From JASHPR01 sp963844655 (GTDB taxonomy: Bacteria; Actinomycetota; Actinomycetes; Streptosporangiales; Streptosporangiaceae): DNA of 64,000 nt. The notes under the pieces were generated by a model, which was given only the letters and a program-made list of their open reading frames with translations, ran no database searches and was not told the origin of the DNA. The stretch covers positions 638,487 to 702,486 of the forward strand of contig CAWJPA010000001.1 in assembly GCA_963844655.1 (NCBI GenBank), given 5' to 3'. The position numbers and the translations under genes are program-made. Each line of letters begins with the position of its first letter. Positions within the stretch are counted from its first letter, which is position 1. This document shows positions 16,398 through 23,834 of this stretch, in pieces.

Positions 16398-17003
16398 ATG
16401 GCTCGTGATTACAGCAGGGCCCGGTTGCAGCTGCAGCTGGCCCTTTCGGCCCTCGACGGGACCAGGCCCTCGGGGACGCTCGACTGGGTGTCCGCTGTCG
16501 CCCCCGCCCTGACCCAGACCGCCGTCGGGGCCGGGCACTGGGCCTCCGGGCGCCGGCAGCGGGCTCTGGCAGCGTGGGCATGCGCTGCCGGCTCCGGGCT
16601 GGCGGCGTGGGGCCTTGGCACCGAAGCGCCGGCCCGGGCCGAGATAATAAAGAACACCCAGCAGAAACGGGGCCTGCTGCGCGAGCTTGGCGCACGCCGG
16701 CTTGGCCCGGAGGCGCCCGCTGCCGCCGGGACGCAAACACCCGCCCGCCAGCGATCGCTGAACGCCGTGTCCGCCCTTGCTTCCTGTTCACAGGTGGTCT
16801 TCGGCGTGCGGTCGGGCCTGCGCCACCCGCAGCGGCTGACACTGCACGCGATCGCCAACGAAACCTTCAACACCGCGTCCTATGTCCTGCGGGCGGTTCA
16901 GGCCGTGCAGCAGCGCAGGCCAAGGATCGCCGTCGGCAGAGCCCTGGGCGCAGCCGGATCGCTAGCCAGGCTGCGGGCGGCATCGGCTGAACCCCTCCGT
17001 TAA
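16398..17003 (+). CDS. Hypothetical passenger protein of the IS630-like unit
   Basis: 201 residues from ATG 16398 (MARDYSRARLQLQLALSALDG); the frame extends further upstream but is low-complexity there. It has no recognised domain. It is Ala/Arg/Gly rich, with one moderately hydrophobic stretch (ALAAWACAAGSGLAAWGLG) and several predicted amphipathic helices (NAVSALASCSQVVFGVRSGLRHP, LTLHAIANETFNTASYVLRAVQAVQ). It lies inside the terminal repeats, divergent from the transposase. Codon bias at third positions is consistent with a coding sequence. Function unknown. Confidence 0.5.
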   Translation: MARDYSRARLQLQLALSALDGTRPSGTLDWVSAVAPALTQTAVGAGHWASGRRQRALAAWACAAGSGLAAWGLGTEAPARAEIIKNTQQKRGLLRELGARRLGPEAPAAAGTQTPARQRSLNAVSALASCSQVVFGVRSGLRHPQRLTLHAIANETFNTASYVLRAVQAVQQRRPRIAVGRALGAAGSLARLRAASAEPLR

Positions 17004-17455
17004 CAGCAGCCCCACAGCGGCTACCGCAACAGGACAACACCGCGAAGACCGCAAAGGCACGCAGCCTGCTGCTCGCCGGGGTATACCCGCCCCGTTCCGC
17101 TTACCCCGGTCATACGCCCGCGGTAAGCCGACGTCACGATCCGGACTCTACGAGTTCAGTCCGGGCAGCCCACCAGACGCCAGACGACCAGACCCGGTAA
17201 CCCCAGCCATTGAAGATCGTTAGGCAATGGGTCACTGGTTAGCGATCTGACGGCAACAGTGACGGCAACGTTGGCAACCAGTCACGACTACAGGCGTACC
17301 TCGACAGCCGTCCCCACCCAGGTAGTGCCCTAGGACTTGGCCGTCTGCCACACCTGAAAAGCGGAAGGTCGGCGCTCGACCCACCCGGGACCACCACTCT
17401 CTCGAGCCTTGGCGCCCGCAAGGATGGCCACAATAGGGCGACTGAATCGCGCCGG
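17004..17455. other. Inter-element region with short direct repeats
   Basis: About 450 bases without a gene. It contains the right terminal repeat of the IS630-like unit (17209-17224) and, near 17248-17280, GACGGCAAC twice plus TTGGCAAC. These short direct repeats resemble arm-type integrase sites near att. The degraded att copy at 17353-17397 follows. Confidence 0.45.
17353..17397 (+). repeat. Degraded third copy of the tRNA-Phe att core
   Basis: The first 22 bases are identical to the tRNA-Phe att repeat from its anticodon loop (10995 onward). The T-arm part is altered by a one-base gap and several substitutions. The flanking ACCACCACT is again shared with the tRNA locus. It marks an older or second junction inside the element. 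Confidence 0.7.
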
Positions 17456-17468
17456 TGAGTCCGGAGAC

Positions 17469-18566
17469 TCAGTTTGCTGAGTGGCCGGCCTCGGCGAGGG
17501 CGGTGTTCTGACTGTAGTAGGCGGTCTCGAGTTCGGCCGGGGGGATGTCGCCGCAGGCTTCGTAGAGGCGGCGGTGGTTGTACCAGTCGACGTATTCGAG
17601 GGTGGCGATCTCGACCTGCTCGGCGGTGCGCCAGGGGCCGCGTGGCTTGATCAGCTCGGTCTTGAACAAGCCGTTTACGGACTCGGCCAGCGCGTTGTCA
17701 TACGCGTCGCCGACGGTGCCGACCGAGGCGCTGATGCCGGCGGCGGCGAGCCGGTCGGTGAACGCAATGGATGTGTACTGGCTGCCCGCGTCGGTGTGGT
17801 GGATCAGCCCGGCCAGATCGCGGTCGCCGCCGCGCTTGCGGGTCCACAGGGCCTGCTCCAGCGCGTCCAGGACCAAGGCGGTCTTCATCGAGCTGGCAGC
17901 CCGCCAGCCCAGTATCCGGCGGGAGTACGCATCGATGACGAACGCGACATAGACCATGCCCGTCCACGCTGGGACGTAGGTGTAATCAGCGACCCAGAGC
18001 CGGTCCGGGGCGGGCGGGCTGAACTGCCTCCGCACCAGGTCGGCTGGGCGGGCCGCAGCCGGATCCGCGATCGTGGTGCGCATCCTCTTGCCGCGGCGGG
18101 CACCGCGCAGGCCCAGGTCGCGCATCAGCCGCGCCACCGTGCAGCGGGCCACTTCAGTGCCCTCGCGGTTGAGCTGCAGCCATACCTTCCGCGCCCCGTA
18201 GACACCGTAGTTGTCCGCGTGCACCCGGGCGATCGCTGCTTTCAGCAGCTCATCGCGGCGTGCCCGGGCTGACGGTGCCCGGCTGACGGCGTCGTAGTAC
18301 GTCGACGGGGCGATCGGCCAGCCGTGCTGGGTCAGCACGCGGCAGATCGGCTCGACCCCGAAACGATGCTTGTGCTCGCTGATGAATATCACGAGTACCG
18401 CTGCGGGCGGTCGAGCTCCGCCGCGAAGAAAATTGACGCTGACTTCAGTATCTCGTTGGCCCGGCGCAGCTCGGAGTTCTCTCGCTTGAGCCGCTTGATC
18501 TCGGCGGACTCCTCGCTGGTGATCCCTGGCCGCTGCCCGGCGTTGACCTCGGCCTGGCGAACCCAC
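17469..18566 (-). CDS. IS3-family transposase OrfB (DDE integrase)
   Basis: The open frame is 365 codons, with the OrfB part from about residue 58. HTH_21 (VEPICRVLTQHGWPIAPSTYYDA) precedes an rve integrase core with the DDE triad: Asp in LWVADYTYV, Asp in HHTDAGSQYTS, Glu in NALAESVNGLFK, closing with VDWYNHRRLYEACGDIPPAELE. It looks intact. Expression probably depends on -1 frameshifting from orfA. Confidence 0.92.
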   Translation of the reverse strand: MGSPGRGQRRAAARDHQRGVRRDQAAQARELRAAPGQRDTEVSVNFLRGGARPPAAVLVIFISEHKHRFGVEPICRVLTQHGWPIAPSTYYDAVSRAPSARARRDELLKAAIARVHADNYGVYGARKVWLQLNREGTEVARCTVARLMRDLGLRGARRGKRMRTTIADPAAARPADLVRRQFSPPAPDRLWVADYTYVPAWTGMVYVAFVIDAYSRRILGWRAASSMKTALVLDALEQALWTRKRGGDRDLAGLIHHTDAGSQYTSIAFTDRLAAAGISASVGTVGDAYDNALAESVNGLFKTELIKPRGPWRTAEQVEIATLEYVDWYNHRRLYEACGDIPPAELETAYYSQNTALAEAGHSAN

Positions 18567-18718
18567 TTGCGCAGCGTCTCCGCGGTCCCGATGCCCAGCT
18601 TCGCGGCCACCGCCACGATCGCCGGCCAGTCCGAGGGGTAGTCCGGCCGCACCTCGGTGACCATCCGGACAGCCCGCTCTCGCAACTCCAGCGGGTAGTT
18701 ACTCGATCGGCGTGTCAC
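18389..18718 (-). CDS. IS3-family transposase OrfA
   Basis: 109 residues: a HTH_Tnp_1 domain (YPLELRERAVRMVTEVRPDYPSDWPAIVAVAAKLGIGTAETLRKWVRQAEV), then a leucine-rich coiled-coil start (EIKRLKRENSELRRANEILKSASIFFAAEL). OrfA binds the inverted repeats. The frame overlaps orfB, and an ATTTTC run on the minus strand near 18430 is a candidate -1 slippage site for the OrfAB fusion. Confidence 0.9.
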   Translation of the reverse strand: MTRRSSNYPLELRERAVRMVTEVRPDYPSDWPAIVAVAAKLGIGTAETLRKWVRQAEVNAGQRPGITSEESAEIKRLKRENSELRRANEILKSASIFFAAELDRPQRYS

Positions 18719-18808
18719 GACTCCATCTTCTCCTCAAGAAGTGGAGCCTCCGGACTCACCGGACCGATTCAGACCGCACTAGACTTCCTTGCATCGGGGG
18801 AGACGGTG

Positions 18809-19270
18809 ATGACGGCAAGACCGGGAGACGACGCGGCAGCGGCCGCGGCTGGCCGTGGTCACTTGCGGGCATCGCATGCCGACCGCGAGCAGGTGCTTGG
18901 AGTACTCAAGGCCGCGTTCGTGCAGGGTCTGCTGACCAAGGACGAGTTTGACCTGCGGGTGGGCCAGACCTTCGCGTCGCGAACCTATGCGGAACTGGCC
19001 GCGATGACTGCCGACATCCCTGCCGGGCTGATCGCGACCCAGCCGCTGCGGGAGCCCGCCCGGGCGCAGGCCCCGCACCCGGAGAACAAGGTAGTCAATT
19101 CCTGCGCATGTGCGACGCTTGCGGTGCTCGCGCTTGGGGCTACTTTGGTCACCGGTAATTTTGGATTGTTTCTCGCGGTCGTGGCCGCTGTTTTTGGGGT
19201 TTTGTTCGTAGCTGGGGGCCGGATGGCCTTGTCATCGCATGAGAGGCACTCCAGCACGCACCAATGGTAG
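18809..19270 (+). CDS. DUF1707 membrane protein
   Basis: 153 residues from ATG 18809 with GGGGGAG upstream. The N-terminal DUF1707 (LRASHADREQVLGVLKAAFVQGLLTKDEFDLRVGQTFASRTYAELAAMTADIP) is a SHOCT-like actinomycete domain. A C-terminal pair of membrane helices follows (ACATLAVLALGATLVTG and LFLAVVAAVFGVLFVAGG). Function unknown; such proteins are abundant in actinomycetes. It is the last gene before attR. Confidence 0.88.
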   Translation: MTARPGDDAAAAAAGRGHLRASHADREQVLGVLKAAFVQGLLTKDEFDLRVGQTFASRTYAELAAMTADIPAGLIATQPLREPARAQAPHPENKVVNSCACATLAVLALGATLVTGNFGLFLAVVAAVFGVLFVAGGRMALSSHERHSSTHQW

Positions 19271-19548
19271 AGGTCATCACCTGGCAGTTCCCGCTTCGTC
19301 TCGCGGACCGCAGCCCGCAGATCCTTGGTGGCGGCGTGCGCTTGCGGATCATCTCGCGGCATTCACCGGTCGCGGCTTCCAGTCGGCCGGGGAAGCACAC
19401 CGGGGCAAAGACGCGGACGCCAGCTGCTAACGCTGTGCTAACAAGAGCTGTGGATACGTGGGGACGGCCGCGGATGCCGCGCTAGCCTAAGGTGTAGTCC
19501 GACCTGCTCAGGCGGACTGCGGTGGACTCGTATAGACCAGGCAATTCT

Positions 19549-19593
19549 CCTGAAAAGCCGAAGGTCGGCGGTTCGACCCCGCCCCTGACCACC
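19549..19593 (+). repeat. attR: displaced tRNA-Phe 3' half
   Basis: 44 of 45 bases match 10995-11039. It is the displaced original 3' end of tRNA-Phe and marks the right boundary of the integrative element. The preceding sequence is not tRNA. Confidence 0.87.
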
Positions 19594-20266
19594 GTCTAAC
19601 CTGCTCTAACGTGCGCCCTACGACCATCAGAGCACGATATGAATTGAGACCAGTGCTCTCCTGATCTGGCTTCGATCGGCAAGCTGGCGGCGTTGTCGCA
19701 GCTCACGACCTGCGAGGCGGGGGAGTGCGTCCGCTTTCGGCGCGGACGGCTCGGCGTGCACCAGCGTCTTCGTAGCCCGTATGGCGATGACGGTCTCCTT
19801 CGCCCGGGAGGCTCCGCCTCGGGCTCTGCTGTTTCTGAGGGTGCGCTGCGAACTCGACCAGTTGCCGACTCGGAGCGGCGAGAGTCGAGCCTAAGGCGCC
19901 GTGCCGCCACATGCAGCTCCGCCAATTCTGTGGGGGCTGCACCACCGTTGCACTACTTGCGCGACCTTCGCAGCCTCGGGGCGTGCGGAACTGCCCAGTG
20001 GCCCGGTCGAGACCACTAGCGCGGTGGCCCGGGTGGATGTAGAGGGCTGCGCAGGTAGGCGGCACCGCGTCGATGCCCTGCGGGACCAGGATGGCCTGTT
20101 CCTGACACGAGCTACGACTGGCCGGACCTGGCAGCCGCCCTTCCTGACTGTCGTGCGGCTGTTTTAGCTTCTGAATTCCTCGTACAGCGCAATTGTGATG
20201 GCCTGGATAAACCCTAATAATCGCCCGTTAACTGCGGGAACATTCGCTATTGGAGCAGTTTGAAGG
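19594..20266. other. Gene-free stretch right of attR
   Basis: About 670 bases with no frame I can support as a gene. The last 100 bases before 20267 are unusually AT-rich for this window and lead into the promoter of the two-gene cassette. Confidence 0.5.
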
Positions 20267-20295
20267 TAAAATGACTTGGAGGTCAAGTGACCTCC
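20267..20295 (+). promoter_or_regulatory. Promoter with perfect dyad operator
   Basis: A -10-like TAAAAT (20267-20272) is followed five bases later by the perfect palindrome GGAGGTCA-AG-TGACCTCC (20278-20295). The ATG at 20323 has GAAAGG at 20311-20316. A dimeric repressor on the dyad would block initiation. Confidence 0.6.
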
Positions 20296-20322
20296 CACCA
20301 CTACCGCCACGAAAGGCCAGCG

Positions 20323-20631
20323 ATGCGAAGCATGCGCTCAGCCAAGGCCGCCAGCGGCGCCGCAATCGCAGGAACGACCACCGCGTTATCGCAAGACAGG
20401 CGGCCTAAGGGGCCTGGCATGGCCCTGAGCCGCCAGTCGCTTGCCGTCGGCACGATCGGCCCCGTCAAGCCCGAACCAAAGAAACAGCAGGCACCGCAAG
20501 GCGCTGGCCGCACTGGAGCCCTAGCCGGGGAACTACGTCAGCCCCCCGGACCATCGATTACGTCCGGAGTAGCGTCGTCGAACTGGCCATCCGGTCCGAG
20601 CAAGCGGAGAGGAGCCGGTGAGCCAAAATGA
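20323..20631 (+). CDS. Hypothetical small basic protein, first gene of a coupled pair
   Basis: 102 residues from ATG 20323 (GAAAGG upstream). The sequence is basic and disordered, rich in Ala, Gly, Pro, Ser and Lys (MRSMRSAKAASGAAIAGTTT; KPEPKKQQAPQGAGRTG), with no known domain. Its last codons overlap the next start as ATGA (20628-20631), and it sits behind a promoter with a dyad operator. Both facts argue that it is a real coding sequence despite the low complexity. Function unknown. A phage or plasmid origin is possible. Confidence 0.5.
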   Translation: MRSMRSAKAASGAAIAGTTTALSQDRRPKGPGMALSRQSLAVGTIGPVKPEPKKQQAPQGAGRTGALAGELRQPPGPSITSGVASSNWPSGPSKRRGAGEPK

Positions 20632-21038
20632 CCGCCAACGGCCGCACCGGCCGCACCGACCAAGAGCGGGCCATCATCGCGGCTGGCAAGGAAGCCGGGC
20701 ACTCAGCCGCGCAGATCCTCGCCACCATGCAGGCGCTAGGCGACGGGAAACTAGTGAGCTTTAGCGCTGGCCGCGTCCTTGGGGACGCGCTCAAGGAGGT
20801 ACAGGCCGCTGGCAAGGCCGCCGGGAAGTCTCCGCGTCAGGTCTCTCAAATGTTCGGAGCTGACCAGAAAGCGGGGAAAGACGCGATGGCCCGCTACCGG
20901 CCGGTCAGGGCCGAACCCGTGCGCCCTCGCGTTCAGTGCAGCTACGGCACGACCATGAACACGCCCGGCCTGGACCGCTGCGGCCACTGCGGAGCGCCGG
21001 TCAGCAAGCACACCGCCCAGCCGCGATGGAGATCATGA
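20628..21038 (+). CDS. Hypothetical protein with C-terminal Cys-rich zinc-ribbon-like tail
   Basis: 136 residues. The N-terminal part is helical (TDQERAIIAAGKEAGHSAAQILATMQALG) with two similar helix-loop units: GHSAAQILATMQALGDGK and GKSPRQVSQMFGADQKAG. The second resembles a small HTH-like repeat. The C-terminus VQCSYGTTMNTPGLDRCGHCG has Cys residues spaced like half of a zinc ribbon plus a following His. Translationally coupled to the upstream gene by ATGA. I do not recognise a family. Nucleic-acid binding is an inference from the helices and Cys motif. Confidence 0.55.
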   Translation: MTANGRTGRTDQERAIIAAGKEAGHSAAQILATMQALGDGKLVSFSAGRVLGDALKEVQAAGKAAGKSPRQVSQMFGADQKAGKDAMARYRPVRAEPVRPRVQCSYGTTMNTPGLDRCGHCGAPVSKHTAQPRWRS

Positions 21039-21155
21039 CGAGCTGTGCTTGATCACCACCTTTTAGGCCGCTGCCAGTGCGGGCAGGCGGTAGGAACCGA
21101 TCTGGTCCTCGCGTGCAAAGCAAAAGGCCCCGAGACCTGATCACCGCCCAAACTC

Positions 21156-21886
21156 TGCGTCCAGCACAGCCGGCTGCTGCCCGGGCTGCTCCCCGGCGGG
21201 GCCAAGAAGTTCCTGTCCGCGGCGCAGGCCCGTGCCCTGATCGCGGTCACCCGGCCACGCGACATCGCCGGCAAGACCCGCCGCAAGCTCGTGGCCGAGC
21301 TGATCACCGAGCTGGAAGGCATCGACCGCAAGATCAGGGCCTGCGAGAAACAGATCCAGACCCTCGTCGAAGCCCAGGACTCCACGCTGCTCCAGCTGCA
21401 CGGCATCGGCCCCTCCGGCGCGGCCCGGCTGCTGGCCGACGTCGGCAACATCCACCGGTTCGCCAGCCGGGACCACTTCGCGTCCTGGAACGGCACCGCA
21501 CCCCTGGACGCTTCCTCCGGCCAGCAGCAGCGCCACCGGCTCTCCCGCGCCGGCAACCGGCGGATCAACCGGGCCCTGCACATCATGGCCGTCGTCCAGC
21601 TGCGCAACCGCACCGAAGGACGCGCCTGCTACGACGCCCGCAAGGCCGCCGGGAAAACCTCGATGCAAGCCATGCGCTGCCTCAAGCGGCGCCTGTCCAA
21701 CATCGTCTGCCGGCAGATGCTCCACGACCAGGACACCAGGCGGGCAGCGGGCCCGGGAGGGCACTCGGGGACGACTCTGCAATCCAGCGTGACCGACCTG
21801 ACCCCGGACATCGGCTTTTCGGACAAGCCACTTCCCGGACCCGCCACACCCCAGCGTAGAACAACGATCCTGGCGGCCTCTTGACA
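21156..21886 (+). pseudogene. IS110-family transposase, C-terminal half
   Basis: Only the C-terminal Transposase_20 part survives: DSTLLQLHGIGPSGAARLLADVGNIHRFASRDHFASWNGTAPLDASSGQQQRHRLSRAGNRRIN, including the Ser of the DASSG segment. It is followed by the family tail ending in the right-end CTTGACA (21880-21886), where TGA is the stop. The RuvC-like N-terminal DEDD half is absent and no leader precedes it. Upstream joining sequence (21039-21155) is unrelated. Confidence 0.85.
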
Positions 21887-22022
21887 TAAAGGGGAGCCAG
21901 ATGAGGGAGTTCTGCTGGAACGTCCCGGGGGCGTAACCGCGCCAGGGGTGCTGAGGCAAGGGACCCTGCGCGCGGGACCATATCCCGCCGGCCGCCGGGC
22001 ATGGCAGTCTCGGGTAGTGGAA

Positions 22023-22391
22023 ATGACCCTACGGTTCGAGATCTTCCCGGATGATCTCGACGCCACTTCTGATTTTTACGTGCGTGTCCTGGGGTTCCGT
22101 CTTACCGCCGACCGGCGCGCGGCGTCACCTGCGTACGTGGCGCTGGAACGGGGCCAGGTCCGCATCGGAGCAGCCCGGCGGGCCGTTCCCGGCGCCCGGG
22201 CGGCGCGGCTGCCGCCCGCGGGAGTGGAGCTGGTCCTGGAGGTCGATGATGTCGCGGGTGAGCGCGACCGGATCGTGGCGGCGGGCTGGCCACTGCACCA
22301 GGACCTCCAAGACCGCCCGTGGGGTCTGACAGACTTCCGGATCCTCGACCCCGCCGGGTACTACCTTCGGATCACAGACCGCAGCCATTGA
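22023..22391 (+). CDS. VOC (glyoxalase/bleomycin-resistance) family protein
   Basis: 122 residues from ATG 22023; in-frame GTG 22017 is an alternative. One VOC domain: LRFEIFPDDLDATSDFYVRVLGFRLTADRR, then VELVLEVDDVAGERDRIVAAGWPLHQDLQDRPWGLTDFRILDPAGYYLRI. The DPAGYYLRI end supplies the usual metal-ligand position (Tyr here in place of the common Glu). Such proteins act as isomerases, dioxygenases or antibiotic-binding proteins; the substrate is unknown. It stands alone downstream of the IS110 fragment. Confidence 0.88.
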   Translation: MTLRFEIFPDDLDATSDFYVRVLGFRLTADRRAASPAYVALERGQVRIGAARRAVPGARAARLPPAGVELVLEVDDVAGERDRIVAAGWPLHQDLQDRPWGLTDFRILDPAGYYLRITDRSH

Positions 22392-22940
22392 CCGCCCCCG
22401 TAACCTGCGACCGGCCAGCCATCATCGCGGCAGAATAGTGAGTTTTCGACGAAGGCGCCGATGCATAAAAATACATCCGACCGGCTGTATGCCGGATTGT
22501 GGCGGGGACTGCTACGCAGTCAACGACGTCCTGGGCTCGTAATAACCGCACCCGAGCCGCCGTTCGGTGCGGTGGCTCAACTTTGGACGATCACCGTCGT
22601 AAGCATGCAGATCTGCCTTATCTGCGCGGGCATCTGAGCAAGGGCGGATAGGCATTGGACCTTCCGCCGGAGGGCTGGACGGCATAGGCGCGCAACCGTC
22701 TGGGTCTGCGGGTGGCCCCGTAGCCAGCGTCGGGCGATCCAGGGAATCTCGTCCGGGGCCGCATGATGCCAGTGGGCGGGCCCGTGCAGGGCGGTCCGCT
22801 GGCACGTGGCTGATGGCGTGCGGGGCAAGCGCCGTGCGGCGGATCCCCGCAGGCCCGGCCTTTCCGCCGGCGTGCGTGGTGATCTTGTCACGGAACATGC
22901 CCGGCCCGCACGGTCTCCGGCTCCGAGCAAAAAGACTTCT
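22392..22940. other. Gene-free stretch before the TetR operon
   Basis: About 550 bases with only overlapping low-quality frames. I see no supportable gene. It ends at the operator array. Confidence 0.5.
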
Positions 22941-23002
22941 CCTATCAACGATAGGCTCTTGCGTTCCTATCAACGATAGGTTAATCTCCTATCAACGATA
23001 GG
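22941..23002 (+). promoter_or_regulatory. Promoter with three tetO-like operators
   Basis: Three identical copies of CCTATCAACGATAGG, each a dyad CCTATC-AAC-GATAGG, lie at 22941-22955, 22966-22980 and 22988-23002. A -35-like TTGCGT (22959-22964) and a -10-like TAATCT (22982-22987) are 17 bases apart. One operator is upstream of the -35, one fills the spacer and one abuts the -10. The half-site resembles classical tetO (CTATC...GATAG). The TetR gene at 23250 is the likely ligand. Confidence 0.82.
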
Positions 23003-23023
23003 AGCTCGCCAAGGAGGACCGGG

Positions 23024-23239
23024 ATGGTACCGATCTGCGTGGCTCGCGGGCTGGCGGGCGGCCGGCACCAGGAACTGCTCGCCGAGGCGGAGCGCCGCAG
23101 GCTGATCGCGGCGGTGCCCGCCGGGCCCGGCGCGGTCCCGCGGTTCGCCCTGCGGGTGGCGGGCCGGGGACGACGACCGGCCGTGGCCCGGCGGCCGGCC
23201 GCCCTCGCGCCGCGGGCATACGGGCCGCTGGCGATCTGA
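23024..23239 (+). CDS. Hypothetical small Arg/Ala-rich protein
   Basis: 71 residues with a strong AAGGAGG seven bases before ATG 23024, directly downstream of the triple-operator promoter and ten bases before the TetR gene. The sequence (AGGRHQELLAEAERRRLIAAV, then RFALRVAGRGRRPAVARRP) has no known domain and could be a short leader ORF in the operon. Placement and ribosome site support translation. Function is not known. Confidence 0.5.
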   Translation: MVPICVARGLAGGRHQELLAEAERRRLIAAVPAGPGAVPRFALRVAGRGRRPAVARRPAALAPRAYGPLAI

Positions 23240-23249
23240 TCGGCTCACG

Positions 23250-23834
23250 ATGGCGAACTCGGTCGCGAAGCGCCGTACGGAGAAGACCGCGGAGATCGTG
23301 GCGTCCGCCTGGGCGCTGGCCCGGGCGGACGGGATCGCCGGCGTGACGCTGCACGGCCTGGCGCGGGTAGTGGGCATGCGTCAGCCCTCGCTGTACGTGT
23401 ACTTCGACTCGAAGCTCGCGCTGTACGACGCGATGTTCGCCGACGGCAACCGGCAGCTCCTCGAGCGCCTGGACACCATGACGCGCTCCCCGGAGCCCCG
23501 CGAGGCACTCAAGCAGTGGCTGCATGCGTTCGCCGCGTTCGGCAGCGAGGACAGCGAGCGGTACCAGCTGCTGTTCCACCGGCCCATCCCCGGCTTCGCG
23601 CCCTCGGCGGAGTCGTACGCGCTGGCCGAGAAGGTACTCGGCGGCGCGTACACGCTGATGCGGGCGGCCGGGGTAACAGAGCAGGGCGACATGGACTGCA
23701 TCGTCGCCATCACCGCCGGCGTGACCGACGCGCAGATCAGCAACGATCCCGGCGGTGACCGCTGGCTCCGGCATCTCAACCGTCTCGTCGACCTGCTGGT
23801 CGACGATGTCATCGCAAGGGGGAGGACCCAATGA
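23250..23834 (+). CDS. TetR-family repressor (WHG-domain type)
   Basis: 194 residues. The N-terminal HTH is TAEIVASAWALARADGIAGVTLHGLARVVGMRQPSLYVYFDSKLALYDAMFADG. The ligand domain has the WHG-like pattern (LHAFAAFGSEDSERYQLLFHRPIPGF...AITAGVTDAQISNDPGGDRWLRHLNRLVDLLVD). It should bind the three CCTATCAACGATAGG sites upstream of the operon and repress it. The stop overlaps the next start as ATGA. The inducer is unknown. Confidence 0.9.
   Translation: MANSVAKRRTEKTAEIVASAWALARADGIAGVTLHGLARVVGMRQPSLYVYFDSKLALYDAMFADGNRQLLERLDTMTRSPEPREALKQWLHAFAAFGSEDSERYQLLFHRPIPGFAPSAESYALAEKVLGGAYTLMRAAGVTEQGDMDCIVAITAGVTDAQISNDPGGDRWLRHLNRLVDLLVDDVIARGRTQ

Larger units (their letters stand above)
15058..17224. 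mobile_element. IS630-like unit with passenger gene
   Basis: CCTAACGATCTTCAAT (15058-15073) is repeated exactly inverted at 17209-17224. Beyond it, GTTAC is again shared after seven unmatched bases, as in a real terminal inverted repeat. If the outer TA dinucleotides (15060-15061 and 17221-17222) are the IS630-type TA target duplication, the element proper is 15062-17220, about 2.16 kb. That is nearly twice a simple IS630. It contains a frameshifted transposase and one unrelated gene (16398-17003). Confidence 0.72.
17456..18758 (-). mobile_element. IS3-family insertion sequence
   Basis: Ends TGAGTCCGGAG (17456) and its inverted copy ending at 18758 match over 11 bases and continue imperfectly. 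Both outer flanks are CCGG, consistent with a 3-4 bp target duplication. It is 1,303 bp with orfA and orfB on the minus strand. It lies between the degraded att copy and the DUF1707 gene. Confidence 0.82.
10995..19593. mobile_element. Integrative element remnant (AICE/pSAM2-like) in tRNA-Phe
   Basis: About 8.6 kb bounded by the 45-bp att repeats. The left end keeps the pSAM2-like order integrase, excisionase and the C-terminal part of a RepSA-type initiator, all on the minus strand. No main transfer (TraSA/FtsK-like), Spd or Pra genes are visible, so the element is probably immobile by itself. Cargo is a STAS antagonist, a winged-helix regulator, an anti-sigma ATPase, an IS630-like unit, an IS3 copy and a DUF1707 protein. 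A third, degraded att copy sits at 17353-17397, which suggests two successive integrations or a nested element. Confidence 0.78.

Noticed and set aside
22941..23002. Three 15-bp repeats as a mini CRISPR
   Set aside because: The repeats are themselves dyads, the spacers are 7-10 bases and hold promoter boxes. They are operators.
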